Shown: positions 35,698-44,497, numbered from the stretch's first letter. The stretch is 64,000 bases of DNA from Tunturibacter gelidoferens (GCF_040358255.1 NZ_CP132938.1:744001-808000), one strand, 5' to 3'. The notes: generated from the sequence alone by a model not told the origin. Made by a program: numbers and translations.

Positions 35698-36459
35698 ATG
35701 GCGATTGAGTTTAGAGAGAAGCCGGGGATTGTTGCTTATTTGACTGCAGGTGATCCGGACCTGGCGACGACCAAGGACATTGCGCTGGCTGCGATCGATA
35801 ATGGCGCAGATGTGATTGAGCTGGGTGTTCCCTTTAGCGACCCGCTGGCGGATGGACCAGTGATTCAGCGAGCCAGTGAGCGGGCCGTGGCGCGAGGAGT
35901 GAGGTTGACCGATGTGCTAGAGCTGGCGAAGGAGCTGCGTGCGTTGCGGCCAGCTGCGGGATTGGTGCTGTTTTCTTACCTGAACCCCGTAGTACGGATG
36001 GGAATGAAGACGTTTTGTGCACGCGCGGCCGAAGCCGGGGCCGACGGAGTGCTGTTGACGGACATGATTGTCGAAGAGGCGGGCGAATATCTGGAGGAGA
36101 TGAAGGCGAACAGACTGGCGCCAATCTTTCTGGCGGCGCCGACGAGTCCGGACGCTCGGCTGAAGGCGATCGCTGGGGTGTCGCAAGGGTTTGTGTATGC
36201 GATCTCCCGGGTCGGGATTACCGGAACACAGCAGAAGGTGGCCGGAGATGCTTCGGAGTTGGTGTCGCGACTGCGACAGTTTACGAAATTGCCGATTGCC
36301 GTGGGATTCGGCATCTCCAATGCTGAGCATGTGAGGGCGGTGGGTGAGTTTGCGGACGCGGCGATCGTCGGGAGCGCTCTCGTCGCTCTGATTGAAAAGA
36401 CTCCGCCGCCAGAGGCGCCGACCGTAATTGGGCAGTTCATCGCGGGGTTGAGAGCATGA
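35698..36459 (+). CDS. trpA: Tryptophan synthase alpha chain
   Basis: A TIM-barrel subunit of 253 residues that cleaves indole-3-glycerol phosphate and channels indole to TrpB. Catalytic Glu and Asp lie in ADVIELGVPFSDPLADGPVIQ; the phosphate-binding ISRVGITG and VGFGISNAEH loops are present. It follows trpB after 10 nt. A chorismate mutase gene follows 115 nt later on the same strand. Confidence 0.97.
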   Translation: MAIEFREKPGIVAYLTAGDPDLATTKDIALAAIDNGADVIELGVPFSDPLADGPVIQRASERAVARGVRLTDVLELAKELRALRPAAGLVLFSYLNPVVRMGMKTFCARAAEAGADGVLLTDMIVEEAGEYLEEMKANRLAPIFLAAPTSPDARLKAIAGVSQGFVYAISRVGITGTQQKVAGDASELVSRLRQFTKLPIAVGFGISNAEHVRAVGEFADAAIVGSALVALIEKTPPPEAPTVIGQFIAGLRA

Positions 36460-36574
36460 GGACAGTCAATGTGTCTGGACGAAGCGGCGCGATGGGACGT
36501 TTATCATGGTTAGTACAAAATACTCTGCGGCGAGCTGCGTTTAGACGTGCTGCGTTGCACTGCGAGGCGAGTGG

Positions 36575-36838
36575 ATGGATATCTCCGACTGGAGACGGAA
36601 GATTGATGAGCTGGATGTTGAGATCGTTCGACTCATCAGCCAGCGAGCGGCAGCCGCACGCGCAATTGGAGAGCTCAAAAAGACTGCGGATCTGCCGGTC
36701 TATGAGCCGCGGCGGGAGCAGGAGGTCTTCGATCGTGTGCGCAAGGTGAATCCTGGCCCGCTGGCGGACGCTGAGCTGCTGCATGTGTACGAGCGGATCA
36801 TCGACGTAATGCGAACGCTGCAGCGAAGAGACCTTTAG
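36575..36838 (+). CDS. Chorismate mutase (AroQ type)
   Basis: An 87-residue all-helical AroQ-class chorismate mutase converting chorismate to prephenate. Helix 1 WRRKIDELDVEIVRLISQRAAAARAIGELKK carries the active-site Arg and Lys pattern, and YEPRREQEVFDRV supplies the second Arg/Glu set. It is a stand-alone domain, not fused to prephenate dehydratase or DAHP synthase. It lies between trpA and the DAHP synthase, in line with a shared aromatic pathway transcript. Confidence 0.93.
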   Translation: MDISDWRRKIDELDVEIVRLISQRAAAARAIGELKKTADLPVYEPRREQEVFDRVRKVNPGPLADAELLHVYERIIDVMRTLQRRDL

Positions 36839-36926
36839 CTGGCCACACCGGTACTGGAAGCAATGCGACCTCCGAAATCGGTTTGTATCTAATTGAGTTA
36901 CGTACAAAGAGAGTGAAGCGAAGACC

Positions 36927-37946
36927 ATGATAGTTGCGATGCATGACCGGGCGACAGAAGAGAATATTCAGCAGGTGATTGAACGAATGGTGGAGCTTGG
37001 CTTCAACGTTCACCGCACTACCGGCGCGGCACAGACGATTCTGGCAGGCGTGGGGACGCCGGAACACTTCGAGGTTGCGGAGTTCAAGGTACTGGCTGGC
37101 GTTTATGACGCTTATCGCATCTCGTCGCCGTACAAGCTGGCTGGGCGGAACTTCCGACCCGAAGGAACTACGATTACATTTCCAAACGGCGTGGTGGTAG
37201 GCGGAGAGGAAGTTGTCGTGATGGCAGGGCCGTGCTCGGTGGAGTCACGGGAGCAGATTCTGACCAGCGCAAAACAGGTTGCGGCAGCAGGAGCGAAGTT
37301 TTTGCGGGGTGGAGCTTTTAAACCTCGCAGTTCGCCTTACAGCTTTCAGGGCATGGGGCTCGATGGGCTGAAGCTGCTGCGTGAGGTCTCCGATGAGACG
37401 GGGCTGCTGGTTATCACGGAGGTGATGGAGATCTCGCAGATCGAGTTGATGCTGCCCTATATCGACTGCTTCCAGGTGGGCGCGCGCAATATGCAGAATT
37501 TCAACCTGCTGCGCGAGCTTGGGCATGTGCGAAAGCCGGTGCTGATGAAACGCGGGATCTCGGCGACCATCGAAGAGGTGCTGTTGAGCGCCGAGTACAT
37601 TTTGTCTGGCGGCAACTACAGCCTGATGCTCTGCGAACGAGGGATTCGGACGTACGAGACCTATACGCGGAATACGATGGATATCTCGGCGATTCCGGTG
37701 CTGAAGAAGCTGACCCACCTTCCTGTGCTGGGTGATCCGTCGCATGGCGTCGGGATTCGCGATCTGGTGCCGCCGATGGCTCTCGCGAGCGTGGCAGCTG
37801 GGGCGGACGGGTTGTTGATGGAGATGCATCCTAACCCCGATAAAGCGATGAGCGATGGAGCGCAGAGTTTGTATCCCGAACAGCTACAAAAGCTTATGGC
37901 ACAGCTACGGTTGCTGGCGCCGGTGGTGAAGAGGACGATTGCTTAA
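36927..37946 (+). CDS. aroF: 3-deoxy-7-phosphoheptulonate synthase (DAHP synthase, type I-beta)
   Basis: First enzyme of the shikimate pathway, joining PEP and erythrose-4-phosphate; 339 residues. The N-terminal 70 residues form the ferredoxin-like domain of the I-beta subclass (MIVAMHDRATEENIQQVI). The barrel contains MAGPCSVESREQI, LRGGAFKPRSSPYSFQG, QVGARNMQNF, LMKRG and DPSHGVG, with metal and substrate residues intact. In this subclass the N-domain or an associated chorismate mutase gives feedback control; a separate mutase lies directly upstream. tyrA begins 18 nt after the stop. Confidence 0.96.
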   Translation: MIVAMHDRATEENIQQVIERMVELGFNVHRTTGAAQTILAGVGTPEHFEVAEFKVLAGVYDAYRISSPYKLAGRNFRPEGTTITFPNGVVVGGEEVVVMAGPCSVESREQILTSAKQVAAAGAKFLRGGAFKPRSSPYSFQGMGLDGLKLLREVSDETGLLVITEVMEISQIELMLPYIDCFQVGARNMQNFNLLRELGHVRKPVLMKRGISATIEEVLLSAEYILSGGNYSLMLCERGIRTYETYTRNTMDISAIPVLKKLTHLPVLGDPSHGVGIRDLVPPMALASVAAGADGLLMEMHPNPDKAMSDGAQSLYPEQLQKLMAQLRLLAPVVKRTIA

Positions 37947-37964
37947 GGCGAGGATTCCAGGATA

Positions 37965-38819
37965 ATGGAGCGGGTATTCATCATTGGGACAGGGCTTATT
38001 GGCGCTTCGACGGGCCTGGCGCTACGTGCGGCTGGTTTTGGGGGCCGCATCGACGGGTGGGATACGAGTCAGCTCGAGATGGCTTCGGCCGTGCAGATGG
38101 GCGCGATCGACGGCAGGGCTGCGAGTCGAGAGAATGCTCTGGAACTAGCGCGACTGGCTGATGTAATTGTTCTGGCGGTCCCGGTGCTTGCGATCAAAGA
38201 CTGGATGCAGCAACTGGCGCCCGTGCTCCACACTGGGCAACTTGTGACTGATGTAGGGAGCACGAAGCTTGAGATCGTGGAGTTGGCTCGGCAATTATTC
38301 GCAGGAGATGCTGATGCTGTTTTTCTTCCTGGACATCCGATGGCGGGCAAAGAGTCTGGAGGCGCTTTGCTGGCGGAGGCGGGATTGTTTGATGGCGCGA
38401 TGTGGCTGTTTACGCCGATATCGGTCGAGATGACAGCGATTGAGAAAGACTGGCGCGGGTGGATTGGGTGCTTCGGGTCGCGGATGCTGGATATGGATGC
38501 GACGCGGCACGACGAGATGTGCGCCTGGGTGAGTCATCTGCCGCAGATGCTGTCGACTGCGCTGGCGGCGCTGCTTGAGGAGAAGTTTGGCGATGCTCCG
38601 GAGATTGCGGCGATTGGCGGGCGCGCGCTGCGAGAGACGACGCGGCTGGGAGCCAGTCCATACAGCATGTGGCGAGATGTAGCGATGACGAACACCGGGC
38701 CGGTCGCGGATACTCTGCTGGCGTTGGAGCAAAGATTGCAGCACGTGCGGGAGAATCTGCGGACGCCGGAGTTGCGGGATGAGTTTGTGCTGGCTAACCG
38801 GTTTCGTCAGCGGCGGTGA
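37965..38819 (+). CDS. tyrA: Prephenate dehydrogenase
   Basis: NAD(P)-dependent enzyme of tyrosine synthesis, 284 residues. The N-terminal Rossmann loop is FIIGTGLIGASTGLALR; DVGSTKLEIVE and PGHPMAGKESGG are the family's catalytic-region motifs, with the His in GHPM. The C-terminal helical dimerisation domain is complete (HLPQMLSTALAALL). There is no ACT domain, so feedback by tyrosine, if any, acts through the catalytic domain. It follows aroF by 18 nt. Confidence 0.94.
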   Translation: MERVFIIGTGLIGASTGLALRAAGFGGRIDGWDTSQLEMASAVQMGAIDGRAASRENALELARLADVIVLAVPVLAIKDWMQQLAPVLHTGQLVTDVGSTKLEIVELARQLFAGDADAVFLPGHPMAGKESGGALLAEAGLFDGAMWLFTPISVEMTAIEKDWRGWIGCFGSRMLDMDATRHDEMCAWVSHLPQMLSTALAALLEEKFGDAPEIAAIGGRALRETTRLGASPYSMWRDVAMTNTGPVADTLLALEQRLQHVRENLRTPELRDEFVLANRFRQRR

Positions 38820-38867
38820 TTGAGCGTTGCGCTAGAAGATGATGTTTTGCGAGTTTGAAGAGAGATC

Positions 38868-40109
38868 ATGATGCCTGTGAAGGATTCAATAAGCCAATTG
38901 AGTATCGGCCTTGCGGACGTCGCTGCTGCGCGAGAGCGGGTACGTGGAGCGATTTACTATTCGCCTTGCCCGCACTCGCAGATGCTGTCTGCGCTGACAG
39001 GGCAACAGGTGTATTTGAAGCTCGAAAATCTGCAGATGACCGGCTCGTTCAAAGAACGCGGGGCGCTGAACCGGATTGCGATGCTGACGGCGGAGCAAGC
39101 TGCGCGTGGCGTGGTGGCGGCAAGCGCGGGGAACCATGCTCAGGGTGTGGCCTACCACGCGACGAAGCGAGGGATTCGTGCGCTGATCGTGATGCCACTG
39201 GCGACGCCTCTTGTAAAGGTAACGGCGACGCGTGGATTTGGCGCGGAGGTGGTGCTGCACGGGGCGAACTATGACGAGGCTTGCGAGGAGGCTACACGGC
39301 TTTGCGAGGCGGAGGGAATGACGTTTATTCATCCGTTCGACGATGCGATGGTAATGGCCGGCCAGGGCACGATTGGACTGGAGCTGCTGGAGCAGGTGCC
39401 TCAGTTGGAAGCGGTGGTGGTTCCTATTGGCGGCGGGGGGTTGATTGGCGGGATCGCCTGCGCGATCAAAGAGTCGCGCCCGGAGGTTCGTGTGATTGGG
39501 GTTCAGACCTCGAGACTGCCTTCGATGGTGGCGGCGCGAACGGTTGGACATCCGGTGACGCTGGAGCCTTCGACGACGATCGCAGATGGTATTGCGGTGC
39601 GGCGTGCGGGAGATACGACCTTTCCAGTGGTCGAGCGCTATGTCGATGAGATTGTGACCGTTGATGAGGATGAGATTGCTTCGGCGATTCTTGTTTTGCT
39701 CGAGCGCGAAAAAACATTGGCAGAAGGCGCGGGAGCTGCGGCATTGGCGGCGTTACTACAGAGGAAGACTACGTTGAATGGGGCGCATACTGCGGTGATG
39801 GTGTGCGGCGGAAATATCGATGTGACGCTGCTGAGCAGGATTATTGAACGCGGCCTCGTGCAGGACGGAAGGATGATCCGGTTGAGGATTCATCTGCTGG
39901 ATAAGCCCGGGGCGCTTGCGGAGCTGACGCTGTTGATTGCGAAGTACCGCGCGAACATCGTGGATACGCTCTACAACCGGGCATATTACGGGGTAAACCT
40001 GGGCGATACGACGATCGATATCACCCTGGAGACGCGCGGACGAGAGCAGGTTGAGGAGTTACTGGCGGCGATGACGGCTGGTGGTTACAGATACAGTCAG
40101 GTGATCTAG
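38868..40109 (+). CDS. ilvA: Threonine ammonia-lyase (threonine deaminase)
   Basis: PLP enzyme of 413 residues that converts threonine to 2-oxobutanoate, entry to isoleucine synthesis. The PLP Lys is in MTGSFKERGALN, followed by SAGNHAQGVAYHA and the phosphate loop IGGGGLIGGIA. The C-terminal 80 residues form a single ACT-like domain (RLRIHLLDKPGALAELTLLIAKYRANIVD), the short form typical of catabolic-like or low-regulation enzymes. Two adjacent ATGs (38868, 38871) are possible starts after GAGAGATC. It lies 48 nt after tyrA and may close the same transcript. Confidence 0.94.
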   Translation: MMPVKDSISQLSIGLADVAAARERVRGAIYYSPCPHSQMLSALTGQQVYLKLENLQMTGSFKERGALNRIAMLTAEQAARGVVAASAGNHAQGVAYHATKRGIRALIVMPLATPLVKVTATRGFGAEVVLHGANYDEACEEATRLCEAEGMTFIHPFDDAMVMAGQGTIGLELLEQVPQLEAVVVPIGGGGLIGGIACAIKESRPEVRVIGVQTSRLPSMVAARTVGHPVTLEPSTTIADGIAVRRAGDTTFPVVERYVDEIVTVDEDEIASAILVLLEREKTLAEGAGAAALAALLQRKTTLNGAHTAVMVCGGNIDVTLLSRIIERGLVQDGRMIRLRIHLLDKPGALAELTLLIAKYRANIVDTLYNRAYYGVNLGDTTIDITLETRGREQVEELLAAMTAGGYRYSQVI

Positions 40110-40133
40110 CGGTTTCGCAGAGATTCTGTGCGG

Positions 40134-40775
40134 TTAGGACTTTTCGTAGTGGAAGTGAAGTTCCTGCTCGCTGGCTACGGGCTGGCCGTCTTTGGTGGCG
40201 GGATGGAAGGTCCACTGCTGAACGGTGGCGATGACGTTTTCATCGATGCCGTGGCCGAGACCGCTGGTCATTTTTATGTCGGCGATCTTGCCTGTGGTGT
40301 CGATGACGATGTCGAGGATGACGTCGCCTTTGGTGCCATGTGGGAGCGCGGAGAGATCAGGTTTCGGCGGCGGGAAGTAACTTACCAGAGCGATGTTGAT
40401 GTTTCCGGAGCCGAGTGAGTCGGCGCCAGCGGTCGAGTCAGGCTGGGCGGAGGCTGGGGAAACGGCGTTGGGTGAGGCGGTCGGCTCTTTGGGCTTTTGC
40501 GTGGGTGGCGATGGCAGCGGAGTGGTGGACTTGGCCTGTTTGGGCTGGGTCTTGGGGTTTGGTGCCGAGGTTTGTAGCGGGGCCCTGCCCGGGGAGTACG
40601 TCAGAAGCAGATTGGTTCCGTGCGGACTGCCGGGGAGGTGGATCGGTGCGATCCAGGAGGCGTGTTGGTGGACGAGAACGGCGATGAGAAGCAGATGCAG
40701 AAGGGACGAGGCTATAGCGTAGGTCGGCATGCGGTGTGGCGCTGTGACGGGTTTGCCGATGGGATCTATACTCAA
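40134..40775 (-). CDS. TonB-like C-terminal domain protein
   Basis: A 213-residue inner-membrane-anchored periplasmic protein. One transmembrane helix lies near residues 18-36 (TYAIASSLLHLLLIAVLVH), followed by a Pro/Lys/Ser-rich linker (about 65-120) and a C-terminal TonB/TolA-like fold (GDVILDIVIDTTGKIADIKMTSGLGHGIDENVIATVQQWTFHPA). The W.F.PA ending is typical of TonB-family C-domains. The likely start is a TTG at 40775 just after AGGAGGAGA; an ATG 15 codons later is an alternative. No exbBD genes are close. Confidence 0.82.
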   Translation of the reverse strand: MSIDPIGKPVTAPHRMPTYAIASSLLHLLLIAVLVHQHASWIAPIHLPGSPHGTNLLLTYSPGRAPLQTSAPNPKTQPKQAKSTTPLPSPPTQKPKEPTASPNAVSPASAQPDSTAGADSLGSGNINIALVSYFPPPKPDLSALPHGTKGDVILDIVIDTTGKIADIKMTSGLGHGIDENVIATVQQWTFHPATKDGQPVASEQELHFHYEKS

Positions 40776-40816
40776 TCTCCTCCTTTATCTGAGATGTGAC
40801 CGCAATGCGATCTCTG

Positions 40817-42032
40817 TTAGACGCGAGTGAAGGTGGTCTGTTGTTTTTCCTGGTGGCGTTCGGCGGCAAGGGCGATGAGGCGGTCGATGAGTTGTTTGTA
40901 GGGCAGACCGGTGGCTTCCCATAGCTTGGGGTACATGCTGATACTGGTGAAACCGGGCATGGTATTGATTTCGTTGAGGTAGATGTGGGCGGCTTTTGAT
41001 TCTTTGCCCTTCTTATTTACCACCGCCGGCTCCATGAGGAAGTCGACGCGGGCTAGACCGGCGCAGTCGCAGGCGCGGAAGGCGGCGATGGCCATCTCGC
41101 GGATTTGTTTTGATTCGGATTTGGAGAGCTTCGCCGGGATGATGGGGATGGAGGCGTCGGAGTGGTACTTGGCGTTGTAGTCGTAGAACTCAGCGCCGGG
41201 GACGATCTCGCCGACGACGGAGGCCTCGGGGGAGTCGTTGCCGAGGACGGCTACTTCGAGTTCGCGGGGTTTGGCGCCGGGGCCGCCTACTCCCTGCTCG
41301 ATGATGAGCTTGCGGTCGAAGCTGGCAGCGAGGTCCATGGCGGGGGCGAGTTCACTGCGGTCGTGAACTTTGCTGATGCCTACAGACGAGCCTAGATTCG
41401 CTGGTTTTACGAAGACGGGATACGAGAGCTTCTTCTCGATGCGCTTGATGCAGCGCTTGGCTTCGGCCTTCCACTCGCTGCGCAGGAGATTGACGTGTGG
41501 GGTTTGGGGCAAGCCAGCTGCGACGAAGAGCTGCTTCATCACAGACTTGTCCATGCCGGTGGCGGAGCCGAGGACGCCAGAGCCTACGTAGGCGATGTCG
41601 GCTAGTTCGAAGAGGCCCTGGATGGTGCCGTCTTCGCCGAAGGTGCCGTGGAGGACGGGGAAGATGACGTCGAGGGATTGGGCGAGGGAGCCGTTTTGCT
41701 GCGCGAGAGCTTCGTGGCTACTGGTGCTGGTGCGGAGTGCGACGGATTTAGTGGCGGTGCGTTTCTTCTGGATTGGCGCGGGTTTTGTGTTGCCTGCGAG
41801 CAGGTGCTGGGCTTCGGTGGAGGTGAGCCACTGGCCTTGTTTTGTAATTCCGACGGGAATTACTTCGTATTTTGTCTGGTCAATGGAGTTGAGGATGGAG
41901 GCGGCGGAGAGGAGAGAGACCTCGTGTTCGCCGGAGCGGCCACCGAAGAGGATGCCGATGCGAAGTTTTTTGGGGGGAGGGCCTGGTGGCCTGTTTTTTG
42001 GTCTGTTTTTTCTGTTTCGTCTGTCTGGTCAT
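40817..42032 (-). CDS. ddl: D-alanine--D-alanine ligase with an out-of-frame N-terminus
   Basis: Peptidoglycan precursor enzyme of the ATP-grasp fold. The open frame from 41554 down to 40817 encodes the centre and C-domain (YPVFVKPANLGSSVGISKV, ARVDFLME, YLNEINTMPGFT). The N-domain is present upstream in the same frame (LRIGILFGGRSGEHEVSLLSAA, FPVLHGTFGEDGTIQG), but that frame has no ATG, GTG or TTG before a TGA at 42031-42029. The natural ATG (42032) is in another frame, and the two join at a run read as CCCCCCAAAAAAC (41977-41965). One base fewer would give a normal protein of about 405 residues. Assembly error, or +1 frameshifting, is likely because ddl is normally essential. Confidence 0.85.
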
Positions 42033-42300
42033 GGATAGGTACAAGTCTCTCCTAAATTGGAGAGGTTCTGCGGGAAAAAAAATGCTGGGTATCGAAGTGG
42101 TCTTTTGCTGTGGGTTTTGCTGATTCTGGTGCGTTTCGTCGTGGTTTTTTGTGGTGAGGTTGTGGTGATTTGCGTGGCTGATGTGGTGTTTTAGCAGTCA
42201 CTTTTCGAGGTCAAAAAAATACGCCAACTTTTTATAATAATTTTCCGGGATTCCGCCCGGATCGGTGAATGGTTCTGGAGCTTTCTGCATCTTTCCCTTT

Positions 42301-42711
42301 ATGCCGGACCGGAGACGCAAACCCGAACGTACGACTCCGCACAAGGACAAGATCTGCAAGACGTGTGGGCGCTCGTTTGAGTGGCGGAAGAAGTGGGAGC
42401 GGGACTGGGATGTGATCAAGTACTGCAGCGATGAGTGCAGGGGGCATAAGCCGGGGGAGTCGGATGCTGAGCTTGAGGCGGCGATTCTTGAGTTGTTGGC
42501 GGAGCGCGGGCGGGATAAGACGATCTGTCCTTCGGAGGCGGCCAAGGCGGTGGGTGGGCTGGCGAGCCGCCGGGACTGGGAGGGCTTGATGGAACCGGCA
42601 CGAACTGCGGCGCGACGCCTGGTTGCGGCAGGGAAGATCGTTATGACACAGCGTGGACATGTGGTTGATCCTTCCACTGCAAAGGGAGCCATTCGTTTAC
42701 GATTGCGTTGA
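42301..42711 (+). CDS. DUF2256 and DUF3253 domain protein
   Basis: A 136-residue fusion of two small domains. Residues 15-50 are DUF2256, a zinc-binding segment with [19 protein letters not shown] and KYCSDECR. Residues 55-135 are DUF3253, a winged-helix-like domain ([23 protein letters not shown]...[17 protein letters not shown]). The fusion occurs in many bacteria and the function is unknown, though nucleic-acid binding is plausible. The start at 42301 is the ATG nearest to the domain; 42265 is possible. No strong ribosome site is seen; an AT-rich stretch with TATAAT lies at about 42232-42241. Confidence 0.88.
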   Translation: MPDRRRKPERTTPHKDKICKTCGRSFEWRKKWERDWDVIKYCSDECRGHKPGESDAELEAAILELLAERGRDKTICPSEAAKAVGGLASRRDWEGLMEPARTAARRLVAAGKIVMTQRGHVVDPSTAKGAIRLRLR

Positions 42712-42777
42712 AATTTTTGGGGTGGGGGGCGACAAGTCTATTTTCTCGCTGCTCATCTTCGACGTGGATGCTTCTAA

Positions 42778-43176
42778 ATGAGGATGACAATCGCAAAGAA
42801 GTCAGCAGCCAGGAGTACGCCGTCAAAGCCTTCCAGGTCTTCCAGGATAAAAGTGAGCCCGAAGCGGAACAGCTCAACGCGAACTCGCGGGGCAGGTCAT
42901 AGTTCGTCCAGCGAGACGGCTCATAAGACCGGTAAGAAGACTGCGAAGGGGCAGGCGTGGACCGAGGAGCACTCTGAGAACAAGAGTTCGACCGGACACG
43001 GCAGAGCTAAGAAGCAACCAGCGAAGCAGGAGTCGCGTTGCTGGCCGGGGTATGAGCCGGTTCCGGGGAAGAGTCGAGGGGAGAAGGGGAGCTGCAAGCC
43101 TAAGGCTCGTCAGACGGCGGCCGAGAAGAAGTCGGACGCGATGGCCTCGGCGGCGAATAAGCTGCGGAAGAGTTGA
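42778..43176 (+). CDS. Small Lys/Ser-rich protein with Cys-x-Pro-Gly-Tyr-Glu-Pro motif
   Basis: A 132-residue, highly basic, low-complexity protein (Lys, Ser, Thr, Ala) without membrane segments or a signal. The only order is a C-terminal block, SRCWPGYEPVPGKSRGEKGSCKPK, followed by AANKLRKS. I recall that block from other bacterial small proteins, but it has no known function. The strongly basic character suggests nucleic-acid or polyanion binding. The start is 42778 or 42784, and no clear ribosome site is visible. Its last codons form part of a direct repeat whose second copy lies at 43988. Confidence 0.6.
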   Translation: MRMTIAKKSAARSTPSKPSRSSRIKVSPKRNSSTRTRGAGHSSSSETAHKTGKKTAKGQAWTEEHSENKSSTGHGRAKKQPAKQESRCWPGYEPVPGKSRGEKGSCKPKARQTAAEKKSDAMASAANKLRKS

Positions 43177-43218
43177 ACGGTGGGTTTTATACTCCGGGAT
43201 GGATCTCGAGCGAATTCG
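43150..43218 (+). repeat. Left copy of an imperfect ~69-bp direct repeat
   Basis: It spans the 3' end of the Lys-rich gene (codons AANKLRKS), TTTTATACT and the first seven codons MDLERIR. It is about 85-90 percent identical to 43988-44057. Confidence 0.75.
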
Positions 43219-43726
43219 TCTCCGGGGTGCCACACAGATTCAAAAGAAAATTGCTCGAATGCCGGGGAACCGTGCTAAAAAACTAGCCATGACACCGCCG
43301 GCACGCAAATGGGTGATCGAAAAGATACAAGAGCTTGCACTTTGGACAGTGTTCGTGGTGCTGGCCGGCCTGTTTCCCATCTGGGTCGTTTACGATCACA
43401 AGCGCCTCACGAGTCTGAGTCCCGTCAGCACAACCCAGCTGATAATCCAAGGTGAGTTGTTGCTGGTCGCATTCGCAATCGCGGCAGATTCCACCTCCCG
43501 CGTAATGTCTCGAGTCTTCAACAGCGGAGGGAAGGCTAAGCGACAAACCTGGCAATTGCTTGGGATTCTGGCCAGCATCGTCTTTCTAGTCATGGCGGGG
43601 TGTGAATATACCACTGTCATAGCAGTTGGGCGAGCGATGGTGAACCCGGACTATGTCGCTAATCAGTCGCTCATTCTGTTCGTGGCGGCGCTATTTACCG
43701 GCGGCGGTCTAATTCTGCTGGATTAA
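43199..43726 (+). CDS. Hypothetical four-helix membrane protein
   Basis: Up to 175 residues. The first seven codons, MDLERIR, copy the start of the YjbR gene at 44039, after which the sequence is unrelated, so the frame begins in a duplicated junction. The native start may be ATG 43259 or 43289. Four membrane segments are visible (LWTVFVVLAGLFPIWVVY, LLLVAFAIAA, LLGILASIVFLVMAG, LILFVAALFTGGGLILL). There is no recognised family. A microprotein gene follows; its ribosome site overlaps this stop. The pair lies wholly between the two copies of a direct repeat and looks like an insertion. Confidence 0.65.
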   Translation: MDLERIRLRGATQIQKKIARMPGNRAKKLAMTPPARKWVIEKIQELALWTVFVVLAGLFPIWVVYDHKRLTSLSPVSTTQLIIQGELLLVAFAIAADSTSRVMSRVFNSGGKAKRQTWQLLGILASIVFLVMAGCEYTTVIAVGRAMVNPDYVANQSLILFVAALFTGGGLILLD

Positions 43727-43737
43727 GGAGAGTCCGA

Positions 43738-43896
43738 ATGGATACTTTCACTGTTTTGGCGCTGATTGCTGGACTCGTTACGTTCGCCGCGGGGGTCGGT
43801 CGAGTGTACGAGCACGCCAGAAAAATCTCTCGAGAAGGCCCAGACACCGAATCCTCGAATAATCGATTTGGGGGCGGGGCGCCGCTCCGAAGGTGA
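43738..43896 (+). CDS. 52-residue single-span membrane microprotein
   Basis: Short gene starting MDTFTVLALIAGLVTFAAG, a single hydrophobic helix (residues 3-20), then a basic/polar tail (RVYEHARKISREGPDTES) ending GAPLRR. TAAGGAG (43724-43730) gives a good ribosome site that overlaps the stop of the membrane gene, with only 11 nt between genes, so the two are co-translated. No family is recognised. It may be a small partner subunit of the upstream membrane protein. Confidence 0.6.
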   Translation: MDTFTVLALIAGLVTFAAGVGRVYEHARKISREGPDTESSNNRFGGGAPLRR

Positions 43897-43987
43897 TTGC
43901 AAGTCAGGGTGACATGCCCACGGAACAAGCGGTTTTGATCGAGAGCGCGCCCGCACAGCTCTCTCAGTTCTGGAATTGGGCGGTGGA

Positions 43988-44057
43988 GGCGGCGAATAAG
44001 CTGCGGAAGGGCTGAGCGCCGGGTTTTATACTGCGGGGATGGATCTCGAACGGATTC
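43988..44057 (+). repeat. Right copy of the imperfect ~69-bp direct repeat
   Basis: It contains a remnant AANKLRKG stop, TTTTATACT and the first codons of the YjbR gene (MDLERIR). The remnant is fused in frame to 25 unrelated codons (43914-44015), as expected for a duplication breakpoint. Confidence 0.75.
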
Positions 44058-44497
44058 GCGCTTACCTGCTGACGCTGCCCCATGTGGTGGATACGGTGCA
44101 GTGGAGTGGGAGCCTTGTCTTCTGGGTAGGAGATAAGGCGATTGGCGGCAAGATGTTTGCCATGTCGCGGGTTGATCAGGGGGTAAGCCCTGAGCGTGAC
44201 GATAAGAGTCGCGTTATTTCCTACTCTGCCGGCAGGGAGCGCTACTATGAGTTGCTGGAGAGGGAGGGGATCTTTCCGGCTCCTTATGCGGCGCGGATCT
44301 TCTGGGTTGCAGTGAGGAGTTGGGACGTTTTTCGGAAGGCGGAGTGGGAGCATGAGCTGAGTGCTGGGCATGCGCTTACGTTGGCGAAGCTGCCGCCGAA
44401 GGTTCGGGCGGTGCTTGAGATGCCTGCGGGTCAGCAGAAGCGATTGATCGCGGAGCGGAGGAAGTTGCTGGCTGCGAAGAATGCTAAAGGACGGTGA
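44039..44497 (+). CDS. MmcQ/YjbR family protein
   Basis: A 152-residue protein of the MmcQ/YjbR (CyaY-like fold) family, thought to bind DNA but without a proven function. It begins MDLERIRAYLLTLPHVVDTVQW and continues with the typical LVFWVGDKAIGGKMFAM strand. The C-terminal half includes WVAVRSWDVF and a basic tail. There is no ribosome site, but TATACT (44027-44032) ends 6 nt before the ATG, which fits a leaderless transcript. The 5' end is duplicated at 43199. Confidence 0.85.
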   Translation: MDLERIRAYLLTLPHVVDTVQWSGSLVFWVGDKAIGGKMFAMSRVDQGVSPERDDKSRVISYSAGRERYYELLEREGIFPAPYAARIFWVAVRSWDVFRKAEWEHELSAGHALTLAKLPPKVRAVLEMPAGQQKRLIAERRKLLAAKNAKGR

